A stretch of 64,000 nt of DNA from Pseudomonas sp. RIT409. Its GTDB lineage: Bacteria; Pseudomonadota; Gammaproteobacteria; Pseudomonadales; Pseudomonadaceae. Of the stretch, positions 45,975 through 55,042 are shown piece by piece. The notes beneath the pieces are model-generated. The model was not told the origin of the DNA. It saw nothing but the letters and a program-made list of their open reading frames with translations, and did not search any database. The DNA is taken from NCBI RefSeq assembly GCF_003052515.2, contig NZ_QARE02000005.1, positions 186,001 to 250,000 of the forward strand, read 5' to 3'. Numbering within the stretch: position 1 is the stretch's first letter; the number at the start of each line of letters is the position of its first letter. The position numbers and the translations under genes were made by a program.

Positions 45975-46964
45975 TCAGTGGTCATCGTAGTGCTCGTCAA
46001 TGACTTTGAAGTTTGGAATGTTGCCGTTGGATTCCGTGAACATCTCGATTTTGTGTGTGTTTCCGTTCTGATCCCGCAACAGCCATACACTGCGCTCATT
46101 GAGGGGTTTGACCGATACAGGAAACGCAGGGTGTTTCTCATAAATGTTGACGCGTACGAAATTCATGACATTGCGTCGGGAGACATTGATGGTGATGTGT
46201 TCGTTGCTGAAACTCAGCTGTGTACCGACTCTGTAGGCGATGTGCATCTGTGTACGGCTTTCTTTGCTGTCAAAAAACCAGGATGCCTCGGCTTCGAACT
46301 TTTTGTGGAACCACGGCTCTCCCTCATCCACGGTTCCTTCTTCAGCTTTTACGGACTCCACCAGCCGGTGTCGTGGGTCCTTGAAGGACAGATGGTAGAC
46401 GTCGACGTCCAGCTCTTTCGTGGCTTTCTGTCCTGCGTGCCAACTGCTCAGGTCCTCCCAGTGAACATCTTCGCCCCAGAATTTAAAATCCTGGCGAGTA
46501 AGTCTCAGATTCGGATTGACCGTCGTAATGGTGCACGATGAGTTGAAGTACTTGGTTCCGGTGATTGCTACAAGCTCCTCATCTTTGTTCATGGCTGCAT
46601 GAAGATTGATGGGGATACCCGCTTCATGTGTGGAGGAAATGTAGAAGGTTTTGATGTTCTGGCCTGCGATAACCTCCGGTGCTCTCAAGTTGGACGGGCC
46701 GTGCGGGTCTTTAAAATAGTTGAACCGAGGGTCGCGCGTGGTCGAGACTTTGAAGTCATCCGACAGTTCACGGTATTCACCCCCTTTGGAAGTGACGAGC
46801 CTGAGGCTGCTCAATTGCTCTTCAGACAGCTCCACATTTTTTGCCGCTTGGTAGGTGACCGTTATTTCGATCTGCTGATGCCCGTTGTTATAGATTCGAG
46901 GCTGGCCAGAGGTTATCTGAATTTTAAATGTGCTGAGAAAGTGGGTGTTTTCAATGATCTTCAT
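45975..46964 (-). CDS. Uncharacterised RHS-cluster protein, paralogue B
   Basis: A 329-residue soluble protein with no signal peptide and no known domain. It is clearly paralogous to the adjacent 313-residue protein: shared blocks include NGHQQIEITV, SLRLVTSKGGEYRELSDDF, RDPRFNYFKD, FYISSTHEAG, NSSCTITTVNP, YHLSFKDPRHRLVESV, NVMNFVRVNI and NGNTHKIEM. Alternating short hydrophobic strands suggest a beta-rich fold. It lies directly upstream of the split RHS genes in the same direction and is somewhat AT-richer than core genes. A role as a partner, adaptor or protective protein of the RHS toxin is only inference from position. Confidence 0.7.
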   Translation of the reverse strand: MKIIENTHFLSTFKIQITSGQPRIYNNGHQQIEITVTYQAAKNVELSEEQLSSLRLVTSKGGEYRELSDDFKVSTTRDPRFNYFKDPHGPSNLRAPEVIAGQNIKTFYISSTHEAGIPINLHAAMNKDEELVAITGTKYFNSSCTITTVNPNLRLTRQDFKFWGEDVHWEDLSSWHAGQKATKELDVDVYHLSFKDPRHRLVESVKAEEGTVDEGEPWFHKKFEAEASWFFDSKESRTQMHIAYRVGTQLSFSNEHITINVSRRNVMNFVRVNIYEKHPAFPVSVKPLNERSVWLLRDQNGNTHKIEMFTESNGNIPNFKVIDEHYDDH

Positions 46965-47064
46965 TTCATTCCATCCATGGAGTGACGTGCCGCTCGATCA
47001 AGATGTGCTTGAAAGAGAAGCCAGGCGGTTTGCCTACGTTAAACAGACTGAGGTCGTTTGCGCT

Positions 47065-48006
47065 TCACATGTACTCGAGCAACGCGAAATCCAGACCTGC
47101 GCCATCGTTGAACTGTTTCATCTCGATCGTGTGCGCATTGCCATATTGGTCCAGTAACGCCCAACGGCTGGCGTCGTGATGAAATTCCACCTCAGGGCGG
47201 TCGCTGGTCGTCTTCAGCCGCACGAAATTCATGACGCCCGGCGTCTGGTTCAGCGGGAGGGAGGTGCCCTGAAAAACGAACGCCTTGGGTTCGCCCATCG
47301 TGTAGGCGTAGTGGTAGAAGTTCTGAAAACGCGGTGGGACGGACGCTTCTTCATCAGCGTCCTCCCAGGGGGAAATATCGAGGTGGTTCTGGTAATAGGC
47401 GACGCCTTCACCAGCCCCGCGAGGAAGGGATGCCACAATTCTGCGTGCTGGGTCCTTAAAGGCCAGGGAATAGATTTCGCAGCTTGCCTGTGCGAGAGCA
47501 GGCTCAGGGTTCGGTACAGCGTCTCCCCAGAACAAGAAGTCGTCTGCACTCACCTGGGTGGGTGCTACCGACTCCACAGTGACCGAAGCGTTGAATGTGC
47601 TGCTGTGAGTGACGCAGCGCGTCTCGTCGTCCTTGCTGATGACGGCGTAGAGGGTGTCCTGGCGGGCCTCTGGGCGTGTCGACGAAACATAGAAAATCCG
47701 GCGCTGAGTCGTGGATTCGAGGCCTGTAATGTCGGAGGCAGATGCGTCCGGGTGATAGTCGAAGCGTTCGTCACGTTCGGTGCCGAGCTGAAGATCGCCA
47801 GAAAGCCCCTGATAATTGCCCTCATCATCCAGGGTGACGAGCTGGATGCTCGCCATCTGCTCTTCGGTGACTTCTTCACCTTCTTGTGGGGTGACTCCGA
47901 CCGTGATTTCCACTTGGTGGCGCCCATTGGAGAACACCTTGTTGGAGCTGGAGGTGACAGCGAGGGTAAAGGTGCTGATCCATTGGGTATCGTCTGTATA
48001 GCTCAT
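47065..48006 (-). CDS. Uncharacterised RHS-cluster protein, paralogue A
   Basis: A 313-residue soluble, probably beta-rich protein of unknown function. It aligns along its whole length with the next gene's product: NGRHQVEITV, SIQLVTLDDEGNYQGLSGDL, RDERFDYHPD, FYVSSTRPEA, FNASVTVESVAP, DDFLFWGD, YSLAFKDPARRIVASL, GVMNFVRLKT and YGNAHTIEM. The tandem duplication is old, as identity outside these blocks is low. It would be the first gene of an operon with paralogue B and the two RHS genes. There is no signal peptide. No family name is recognised. Confidence 0.7.
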   Translation of the reverse strand: MSYTDDTQWISTFTLAVTSSSNKVFSNGRHQVEITVGVTPQEGEEVTEEQMASIQLVTLDDEGNYQGLSGDLQLGTERDERFDYHPDASASDITGLESTTQRRIFYVSSTRPEARQDTLYAVISKDDETRCVTHSSTFNASVTVESVAPTQVSADDFLFWGDAVPNPEPALAQASCEIYSLAFKDPARRIVASLPRGAGEGVAYYQNHLDISPWEDADEEASVPPRFQNFYHYAYTMGEPKAFVFQGTSLPLNQTPGVMNFVRLKTTSDRPEVEFHHDASRWALLDQYGNAHTIEMKQFNDGAGLDFALLEYM

Positions 48007-48341
48007 GGGGATTACCGTCCGTGGTGCTGATAAGAGACCCGAGTGTAGAAGTCGTCCCGCACCAGATGGATATACATATATATCGCGCGGCGACAGAGGT
48101 TTTCAGGAGTTGTCAGGGTGGGTGTTCAGCGGTGAGCGTCATCCTGCTTGAGGCAGCGGTAGGGATGGTCTATCGGATGTGTGGCAATGGCGGAGTCGCT
48201 GCGCGCGTTGGCGAATCGCCATGTTTGCTCTACATTGGCGTTTCCTGATGACCTCGGGACCGCGGCACTGCCTGCCGTCGCAAGACGCGGCCGTCGGCGG
48301 CATGAGGCGGGTCCACCTGGCTTGACTGTAGAGCTCCAACA
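48007..48341. other. Divergent intergenic region paralogue A / sadC
   Basis: This 335-bp gap holds the promoters of the RHS-associated operon (minus) and sadC (plus). An AT-rich stretch TATACATATATATCG at 48069-48083 is the most promoter-like part. Short open frames here show no coding signal. Confidence 0.5.
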
Positions 48342-49460
48342 ATGAATCACCCTCATGTAGATGGATCTATTCAGCGCTTGCGGATGAAGCGCTTCGCCAT
48401 GGCGGCGGGTACCTACATGCTGCTGATCGTGCTCATGTGGGTCGCGTACGGCGCGGGGTATTACCGAGCCGATTTCTTCGATGTCTGGCTCGTCAGTGTC
48501 TCGGTCATGATGTCGCAGGCAGCCCTGAGCCTGGTGTTTTTCAGCGGCTTTAACCAGCGCTTCAGGGATTCTAGCCTGACGGAGTTTCAAGTCCTGATGG
48601 GCCTGGGGTGGGAGACGTTTCTGCTCTACCACCTGGATTCGGCGCGGGGCACGTTCCTGGTGCTGTATGTGCTGGTCTTGCTCTTCGGTCTGTTCCACCT
48701 GCCGCCGAAAATATTCACCCGCTGCGCTGTCGTGGCGCTGCTCGGGTTTACCGCGCTCAACCTGTGGGACGCGCATCAGGGCCAGTTGTCCGACCCCGGT
48801 CTTGCCAGTCTGCAGACCAGCGCGCTGTTCATCGTTCTGGGCTGGCTGTGCCTGTATGCCCGTTTCGTACAAGGCTCGCGCCAGCGCATGCACCAGCACC
48901 GCATCACCTTGCAAGCGCACCAGGAAACGCTGCGCGGCATGATGTTCCAGCTTGAGGAGTTGGCCTCAACTGACGAACTGACCAACCTCTACAACCGCCG
49001 TCACTTCCTGCGCCTGGCAACGCGCGAGTTGGAAAGCATGGAGGGGAGTTACACCGCAGGCCTGGCGCTGATCGACCTCGACCATTTCAAGCGGGTGAAC
49101 GATGTCTATGGGCATGCCACGGGCGACCGGGTCCTGCAGGTGTTCGCCTCCGCGGCAAGTCAATGCCTGCGTGCCGACGACATTCTTGCCCGATATGGCG
49201 GGGAGGAGTTCGTTCTGCTGATTCCCCGCTGCACTCGGGCACAGTTGATCGAGTGCTGCGAGCGCGTGCGGTTGGCCTTCGAGCAAACTGACATTCCCGA
49301 GTTGTCCGGCCTGCAGTTGAGCCTATCAGTGGGCATGACGGTCATCGAGCGTGGGGATGACATGGACCGCGCGCTGCACCGTGCCGACCAGGCGTTGTAT
49401 CGCGCCAAGCATCACGGTCGCAATCGCTGCTATGGCGCCTGGGATCATGTCGATGCCTGA
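48342..49460 (+). CDS. sadC: Membrane diguanylate cyclase SadC
   Basis: A 372-residue inner-membrane protein. About six transmembrane helices occupy residues 15-175, then a linker helix (MHQHRITLQAHQETLRGMMFQLEEL) and a complete GGDEF domain. The active site is GGEEF (ARYGGEEFVLL); DLDHFKRVND supplies metal ligands. It makes c-di-GMP, favouring surface attachment and exopolysaccharide. The topology, and the gene for a ferredoxin-type reductase directly downstream, match P. aeruginosa SadC (PA4332-PA4331). An RxxD inhibitory site is not obvious in the bases before GGEEF. Confidence 0.88.
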   Translation: MNHPHVDGSIQRLRMKRFAMAAGTYMLLIVLMWVAYGAGYYRADFFDVWLVSVSVMMSQAALSLVFFSGFNQRFRDSSLTEFQVLMGLGWETFLLYHLDSARGTFLVLYVLVLLFGLFHLPPKIFTRCAVVALLGFTALNLWDAHQGQLSDPGLASLQTSALFIVLGWLCLYARFVQGSRQRMHQHRITLQAHQETLRGMMFQLEELASTDELTNLYNRRHFLRLATRELESMEGSYTAGLALIDLDHFKRVNDVYGHATGDRVLQVFASAASQCLRADDILARYGGEEFVLLIPRCTRAQLIECCERVRLAFEQTDIPELSGLQLSLSVGMTVIERGDDMDRALHRADQALYRAKHHGRNRCYGAWDHVDA

Positions 49461-50403
49461 GTTGCGAGCAGCCGATCGACAGTGGTCAGTGGCTTCGGGT
49501 AGCAGCCTGCTCGATGCTTTGAATGACGCCGGTGTCGCTGTGCCCTATAGCTGTCGGGCAGGCAGTTGCCATGCGTGCCTGGTCCGTTGCCTCAGTGGCG
49601 AGCCACTCGACGCGATGCCCGACGCGCTGCCAGCCGCCAGGCGAGAGCAAGGCTGGCGCCTGGCGTGTCAGTGTCGAGTCGTCGAGGACGTCTGTGTCGA
49701 GGTGTTCGATCCTGTTCGAAACGGTGTTCCAGCCCATGTCAGCGGATCCGAATGGCTCAGTCCGACCGTACTGCGCCTGCAACTGCAACCCGAGCGGCCT
49801 CTACGGTATCGGACCGGTCAGCATCTGGTGCTCTGGACTTCGACAGGGGTCGCCCGGCCTTACTCGCTGGCGAGCTTGCCAGGAGAAGACCCCTTTCTGG
49901 AGTTTCATATCGATTGCTCACGGCCCGGCGCTTTTGCCGATGCCGCACGTGGCCTGAAGCCTGGCGATACGCTGCGTCTGGGCGAGCTTCGCGGCGGCGC
50001 GTTGCACTATGATCCCGATTGGCAGGAGCGGCCCCTTTGGCTCTTGGGCTCGGGCACCGGGTTAGGGCCGCTTTGGGGCATCCTGCGCGAGGCGTTGCGT
50101 CAGCGACACCAAGGTCCGATCAGAGTGATGCACGTTGCGAGCGAGCCTTATCTTGCGGCTCGGCTTCCCAGCCTGATGGCCGAACACAGCGCCCTGCAGG
50201 TGGAACTGATCGAGCCCGAATCCTTGCCGAATGTCTTGTCGAGCCTGCGTGTTCCCTCTCGGCAAACCATTGCGCTTGTCTGTGGCGCGCCTGCGAAGGT
50301 CGAGGCCTTCACGAAGCGCTTGTTCATTGCCGGGTTGCCGCGAGGGCAGGTGCTGGCGGATGTGTTTCTGGAAAAGGCCCGGTCAGTTGAGGGCCCACGG
50401 TAA
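49453..50403 (+). CDS. 2Fe-2S ferredoxin / FAD-NAD(P)H oxidoreductase
   Basis: A 316-residue electron-transfer protein. The N-terminal 2Fe-2S ferredoxin domain has YSCRAGSCHACLVRC and a distal Cys in LACQCRV (plant-type CX4CX2C...C). An FAD-binding barrel with the RPYSLAS motif and an NAD(P)-binding domain starting LLGSGTGLGPLWG follow. The ATG at 49453 has GGGA 8 nt upstream and overlaps the sadC end by 8 nt; an ATG two codons earlier is too close to that site. Its electron acceptor is unknown. The conserved overlap with sadC suggests a shared function or regulation. Confidence 0.84.
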   Translation: MPELRAADRQWSVASGSSLLDALNDAGVAVPYSCRAGSCHACLVRCLSGEPLDAMPDALPAARREQGWRLACQCRVVEDVCVEVFDPVRNGVPAHVSGSEWLSPTVLRLQLQPERPLRYRTGQHLVLWTSTGVARPYSLASLPGEDPFLEFHIDCSRPGAFADAARGLKPGDTLRLGELRGGALHYDPDWQERPLWLLGSGTGLGPLWGILREALRQRHQGPIRVMHVASEPYLAARLPSLMAEHSALQVELIEPESLPNVLSSLRVPSRQTIALVCGAPAKVEAFTKRLFIAGLPRGQVLADVFLEKARSVEGPR

Positions 50404-50415
50404 ATAGCATGCTCC

Positions 50416-50437
50416 CTACTGTCATTTCTGACAGTAG
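50416..50437. promoter_or_regulatory. Perfect 9-bp inverted repeat upstream of TcC-2
   Basis: CTACTGTCA-TTTC-TGACAGTAG lies 98-119 nt before the TcC-2 start and 13 nt after the reductase stop. It is not followed by T residues. It could be an operator for the toxin gene or a weak 3' end of the sadC operon. Confidence 0.5.
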
Positions 50438-50534
50438 ATAACGTTCGGACGAGGGGGTATCTATCTCGCTGGGCACTGCGACGCTCAGGAAAACGCAGGG
50501 TGGGACGCAGTGCCAACTGACCAGGGAGGTTTGC

Positions 50535-53345
50535 ATGTCGAATTCTGCCTCATCCGTACATAGCGCGACGCCGGGCATCAGGGTCTTCGATCCAAGGGCT
50601 TTGGTCGTGTCAACGGTCGAATTTCATCGTGCAGCGGCGGATGCGATTGCCGAGCCGCGCGCCCATTACCAACGTTACGATAGGGCGGGGCGGCTCATTT
50701 CGGCCTACGATCCGCGTCTCGGGCGCACGTTAGCCGCGCAGGAAGGGGGTGTTCCCAACCGGTCTTATCACCGGAGCCTTTCAGGCACCGTGCTTCTTTC
50801 TCAAAGCGTCGACGCAGGGTGGGTGCTCAATCTTGCAGGCGAGGCGGGCGAATCACGAGTTGTATGGGATGGGCGCGGTCATGTTCACTACCGCGTATTC
50901 GATGATGAACTTCGGCTCACAACCGTCCTACAGCAGACAACTGATGGTTTCGCGAGTGTGGTCGAGCGGATGACCTATGGCGGCCCTAAGGAACATCATC
51001 AAAACCTCTGCGGGCGGTTGGCGCGGCATGACGATATGGCGGGGACGCTGCAAATGTCCTGCTACGATTTGGCGGGAAACGTTGCCGCCGAGCAGCGGCG
51101 CTTTCTCAAGACGCTGGACGATCCGGATTGGCCATCGGCTCTCGCCGCCCGTGACGGGTTATTGGAAATCGAAAGCGCGGAGACTTGCCGCGTTTTCAAT
51201 GCCTTGAGCGAACCGTTACGGTGGATTGACGCGCGGCAGAATATTCAACGGTTCGAGTACGACATAGGTGGCCACTTGCATCGGGTTTCGTTGCAACTGA
51301 GTGGCGCCGAGCCACGGTTACTGCTCAGTCAAGTTCGCTTTAACGCGCTCGATCAGATCGTGAGCGAGACAGCGGGGAATGGAGTGGTGACATCAGCGCA
51401 GTTCTGCCCTCAGAGTGGCCGCCTGCTTCATCTGGAGTCCGGGCTACCGGGGGGTGCGGCGATTCAATGCCTGGCCTATCAATATGACCCGGTGGGGAAC
51501 GTCACGCGCGTCGACGACGGCGTGAAACCCTCGGTTTTTTTTCGCAACCAGCAGATCAGCGCTACGAACACTTACGCCTATGACTCGCTCTACCAATTGA
51601 TCGAGGCCACAGGCTTTGAGTTTATCCGGTCCGAGGGCTGGCGGAGCCTGACCGGCGCATACTTGGGTACTGCCGATCCGGGGCAACTGGCCAATTATTG
51701 CGAGCAGTACGCGTACGACTCAGCGGGCAATCTTCAAACTGTGGTGCACAGTGGCGCCCAAGCGTTTACGCGTCGCATGATCACTTCGGCGACCAGCAAT
51801 CGGAGCTTGTTGGTTCAAGGCGATTGGACGCCGGATGAGCAGGATATTGCCAAGGGTTTCGATGCCAATGGCAATCAACAGGCTTTGTTCCGTGGTCAGG
51901 CTCTGGAGTGGGACGTGTGCAACCGGCTACGTCAGATCACTCCGGTTATCAGAGACGACGGGAGTACCGACAGCGAGCGATATGTCTACGACGCCTCGGG
52001 ACAGCGTGTGCGCAAGGTGCGACTGGTGGGGGGGATTCCTCAGGTTCGCCGTCGAGAAGTGCGCTATCTGCCCGGTCTGGAGATACACAGCGATTCGGTG
52101 GGCGACACAGCGTGGCACACGGTTGAGGTCCACGCGGGTCGCAACCGGGTGTTCTGGACCCAATGGGTGAATGGAGCCCCAAGTACGGGGCGAGACAGCT
52201 TTGCCCGCTTTTCCCTCACCAATCACCAAGGCTCGGCGACGCTGGAATGTGACGAAACCGGCACGTTGCTCAGCCAGGAACACTACTACCCATACGGCGG
52301 TACGGCATGGTGGGCCCAGGCGCAGACCACCGCTGCGGGCTTTAAAACTCGACGTTATTCGGGCAAGGAGCAAGACGTCAGCGGGCTGTATGACTACGGA
52401 GCCCGTTATTACGCGCCGTGGTTAGGACGATGGATCAACCCGGATCCGGGAGAGGATGTGGATGGGCTGAATCGGTATCGATTTGTTAGCAACAATCCAG
52501 CCACAATGACCGATCCTGATGGGAGGGAAGGGACGGTGACATTGTTGTATGGGTTTGATCCTGCGCGGGACAAGTACTTGGAAGGCGGTAGCGAGGCGTC
52601 ATCCCGCAGCATCGTGACGATCGATTTGTTGAATGCCGGGATCGGCATTTCGCCTGATACGGTGATGGGGTATTACGGGGATGTTATCGAGCCATTTTTT
52701 GACGGTAATGCCGAGGAGGGTGACGATACGGACGATCGTCAAGTACCTGAAGAGGGCGTAGATATATTTCTGGAAAAGGCTACTCATTATAAAGGCAGCA
52801 GAGAACAAGCCCACGCGCTCTTGCAGAGCTGGTCCGACTTTCTCTATGCGCACAATGAGAGATTCAACGTGCGCAACAAAATCAAACGGTATGACGAAAG
52901 ACCAGAAAAATGGGGAGAGTTCTGGCGCAAAAATATGAGAATGCCGTTATCGCAACAAGGGCAGGGGGCAATGGCTGCGATGCTCCAAAAAGACCCCGAG
53001 GCATTGTTTGGAGGTTCCTCATCGGCAATGGAGCATGCCGCCGAGGGCGTAACCAACTGGATATTCAGACGCATATCCAAATTGGGGCTGGATTGGGCCC
53101 ACAGCGATTCTGCGACGCTCCCCGCCGACGTCGAGTTCGTCGACGTAGGATTGAGTAGCCCTGCTGACGCTTCCAGCGGCTGGGAAGATCTGAACTCGAC
53201 GCATTACAATTCGCGACGTTATAAAACCATCTCTTCAGACAATACCTACGAACCCATTACCTATTCGGAGCGTCGGCATGTGGAGCGTAATAAGGCCCAA
53301 ATGTCGAAGGTGAGATTCATCAGGATGAACCAGCTCCACCATTAG
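50535..53345 (+). CDS. TcC-like RHS toxin component 2
   Basis: A 936-residue RHS protein of the Tc C-subunit type. The core (residues 1 to about 663) aligns with TcC-1 throughout: RVFDPRALVV, YDPRLGR, YDSLYQLIEATGFEF, the HQGSATLECDETG segment and RYSGKEQDVSGLYDYGARYYAPWLGRW...DPDG. The 273-residue tip (52524-53342) is different from the TcC-1 tip, AT-rich in part (24 of 60 G+C at 52741-52800 versus 39 of 60 at 52021-52080) and unrecognised. GGGAGG precedes the ATG. It stands alone between the sadC operon and pykA, so it would need a TcB supplied from 34542-38912 or act independently. Confidence 0.87.
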   Translation: MSNSASSVHSATPGIRVFDPRALVVSTVEFHRAAADAIAEPRAHYQRYDRAGRLISAYDPRLGRTLAAQEGGVPNRSYHRSLSGTVLLSQSVDAGWVLNLAGEAGESRVVWDGRGHVHYRVFDDELRLTTVLQQTTDGFASVVERMTYGGPKEHHQNLCGRLARHDDMAGTLQMSCYDLAGNVAAEQRRFLKTLDDPDWPSALAARDGLLEIESAETCRVFNALSEPLRWIDARQNIQRFEYDIGGHLHRVSLQLSGAEPRLLLSQVRFNALDQIVSETAGNGVVTSAQFCPQSGRLLHLESGLPGGAAIQCLAYQYDPVGNVTRVDDGVKPSVFFRNQQISATNTYAYDSLYQLIEATGFEFIRSEGWRSLTGAYLGTADPGQLANYCEQYAYDSAGNLQTVVHSGAQAFTRRMITSATSNRSLLVQGDWTPDEQDIAKGFDANGNQQALFRGQALEWDVCNRLRQITPVIRDDGSTDSERYVYDASGQRVRKVRLVGGIPQVRRREVRYLPGLEIHSDSVGDTAWHTVEVHAGRNRVFWTQWVNGAPSTGRDSFARFSLTNHQGSATLECDETGTLLSQEHYYPYGGTAWWAQAQTTAAGFKTRRYSGKEQDVSGLYDYGARYYAPWLGRWINPDPGEDVDGLNRYRFVSNNPATMTDPDGREGTVTLLYGFDPARDKYLEGGSEASSRSIVTIDLLNAGIGISPDTVMGYYGDVIEPFFDGNAEEGDDTDDRQVPEEGVDIFLEKATHYKGSREQAHALLQSWSDFLYAHNERFNVRNKIKRYDERPEKWGEFWRKNMRMPLSQQGQGAMAAMLQKDPEALFGGSSSAMEHAAEGVTNWIFRRISKLGLDWAHSDSATLPADVEFVDVGLSSPADASSGWEDLNSTHYNSRRYKTISSDNTYEPITYSERRHVERNKAQMSKVRFIRMNQLHH

Positions 53346-53352
53346 CTCACTG

Positions 53353-53386
53353 AAAAGCCCCGAACGCTCACGCGCCGGGGCTTTTT
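53353..53386. terminator. Bidirectional terminator between TcC-2 and pykA
   Basis: A stem AAAAGCCCCG / CGGGGCTTTT with a 13-nt loop followed by T residues lies between two convergent genes, with A-run and T-run on opposite sides. Confidence 0.9.
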
Positions 53387-53402
53387 CCATGACGGCAGCG
53401 TC

Positions 53403-54854
53403 TTACACGATTGGGTCGCCGACGTGCAGGATCTTCATGCCGTTGGTGCCGCCAATGGTGTGGTAGCTGTCGCCTTTGGTCAGGATGACCCAGTCGCCTT
53501 GCTCAACCAAGCCGCGCTTGACCAATTCGTCCACAGCCGATTGGCTGACTTGACCTGGCGGCAGGGAGGCCGGGTCGAACGGAATGGTGTACACGCCACG
53601 GAACATGGCGGCACGCGCCTGGGTTTCGCGGTGCGGAGAGAACGCGTAGATCGGCACCGAGGAACGGATACGCGACATGATCAGCGGGGTGTAGCCGCTT
53701 TCGGTCAACGCGATGATCGCTTTCACGCCCGGGAAGTGGTTGGCGGTGTACATGGCCGCCAGCGCGATGCTTTCGTCGCAACGGGTGAACGAGTGGCCGA
53801 TGCGATGGCTGGAGGTCTTGCCGGTCGGATGGCGTTCTGCGCCGACGCAAATGCGCGCCATGGCCGCGACGGCTTCAACCGGGTACGCACCGGCCGCGCT
53901 CTCAGCGGACAACATCACGGCATCGGTATAATCGAGCACGGCGTTGGCCACGTCCGAGACTTCCGCGCGAGTCGGCATGGGGCTGGAAATCATCGACTCC
54001 ATCATCTGAGTGGCGACGATCACCGCTTTGTTGTGGCGGCGCGCGTGCAGGATGATTTTCTTCTGGATGCCCACCAGTTCGGCGTCACCGATTTCCACGC
54101 CCAGGTCGCCACGGGCAACCATGACCGCGTCACTGGCGCGGATCAGCGCGTCAAGGGTTTCGTCATCGGCAACGGCTTCGGCGCGCTCGACCTTCGCCAC
54201 CAGCCAAGCGGTGCCGCCCGATTCGTCACGCAGCTTGCGGGCGTATTCCATGTCGGCAGCGTCGCGAGGGAAGGAAACGGCCAGGTAATCCAAGTCCATT
54301 TCAGCGGCGAGCTTGATGTCTTGCTTGTCTTTTTCAGTCAGGGCCGGTGCCGTCAGGCCACCACCACGGCGGTTGATGCCTTTGTGGTCCGAGAGCGGGC
54401 CACCGATGGTCACGGTGCAATGCAGGGCGTCGGCGGTCTGGGTGTCGACCCGCATGACCACACGTCCGTCGTCGAGCAGCAGTTCGTCGCCTACACCACA
54501 ATCCTTGACCAGATCGGGGTAATCGATGCCGACCACTTCCTGAGTGCCTTCGGTCAGAGGATGGCTAGTGGAGAAGGTGAACTTGTCACCGACTTTCAGC
54601 TCGATCTTCTTGTTCGCGAACTTGGCAATACGGATTTTCGGCCCCTGCAGATCGCCGAGCAGTGCAACGAAGCGGCCATTTTTGGCGGCGATGTCACGAA
54701 TCAGCTTCGCGCGAGCCTTGTGCTCGTCGGGCGTGCCATGGGAAAAGTTCAGGCGGGCGACATCCAGGCCAGCGAGAATCAGCTTCTCGATGACTTCCGG
54801 CGAATTACTGGCAGGGCCAAGGGTGGCGACGATTTTGGTGCGACGAACGGACAT
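53403..54854 (-). CDS. pykA: Pyruvate kinase II (PykA)
   Basis: A 483-residue pyruvate kinase, converting phosphoenolpyruvate and ADP to pyruvate and ATP in the cytoplasm. Features are RRTKIVATLGPASN at the start, the catalytic MVARGDLGVEIG region, ATQMMESMI and the B-domain in the first half. The start ATG at 54854 follows AAGGAG; a TTG two codons earlier is less likely. It corresponds to PA4329 in position. It is followed by a shared terminator with the TcC-2 gene. Confidence 0.96.
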   Translation of the reverse strand: MSVRRTKIVATLGPASNSPEVIEKLILAGLDVARLNFSHGTPDEHKARAKLIRDIAAKNGRFVALLGDLQGPKIRIAKFANKKIELKVGDKFTFSTSHPLTEGTQEVVGIDYPDLVKDCGVGDELLLDDGRVVMRVDTQTADALHCTVTIGGPLSDHKGINRRGGGLTAPALTEKDKQDIKLAAEMDLDYLAVSFPRDAADMEYARKLRDESGGTAWLVAKVERAEAVADDETLDALIRASDAVMVARGDLGVEIGDAELVGIQKKIILHARRHNKAVIVATQMMESMISSPMPTRAEVSDVANAVLDYTDAVMLSAESAAGAYPVEAVAAMARICVGAERHPTGKTSSHRIGHSFTRCDESIALAAMYTANHFPGVKAIIALTESGYTPLIMSRIRSSVPIYAFSPHRETQARAAMFRGVYTIPFDPASLPPGQVSQSAVDELVKRGLVEQGDWVILTKGDSYHTIGGTNGMKILHVGDPIV

Positions 54855-55042
54855 GCACAAACTCCTTAATTGAAGCGCAGCGGAAGGCTACTCCTGTATT
54901 GCGCTGTAGTCATTGTTCCTTTGCACTACGCGTCACGGATTGCATGGGTAATCGGCCCAGTTCGTGCAAAGCCACAGCCGACGAAACGGACTTGAAGAAA
55001 TCCGCCGCCTCGCCGATATGTTGGAGAGCACAGGAGACTCTC

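Noticed and set aside
53424..54869. 481-codon open frame antisense to pykA
   Set aside because: It covers pykA exactly and has no domain; a codon-bias shadow.
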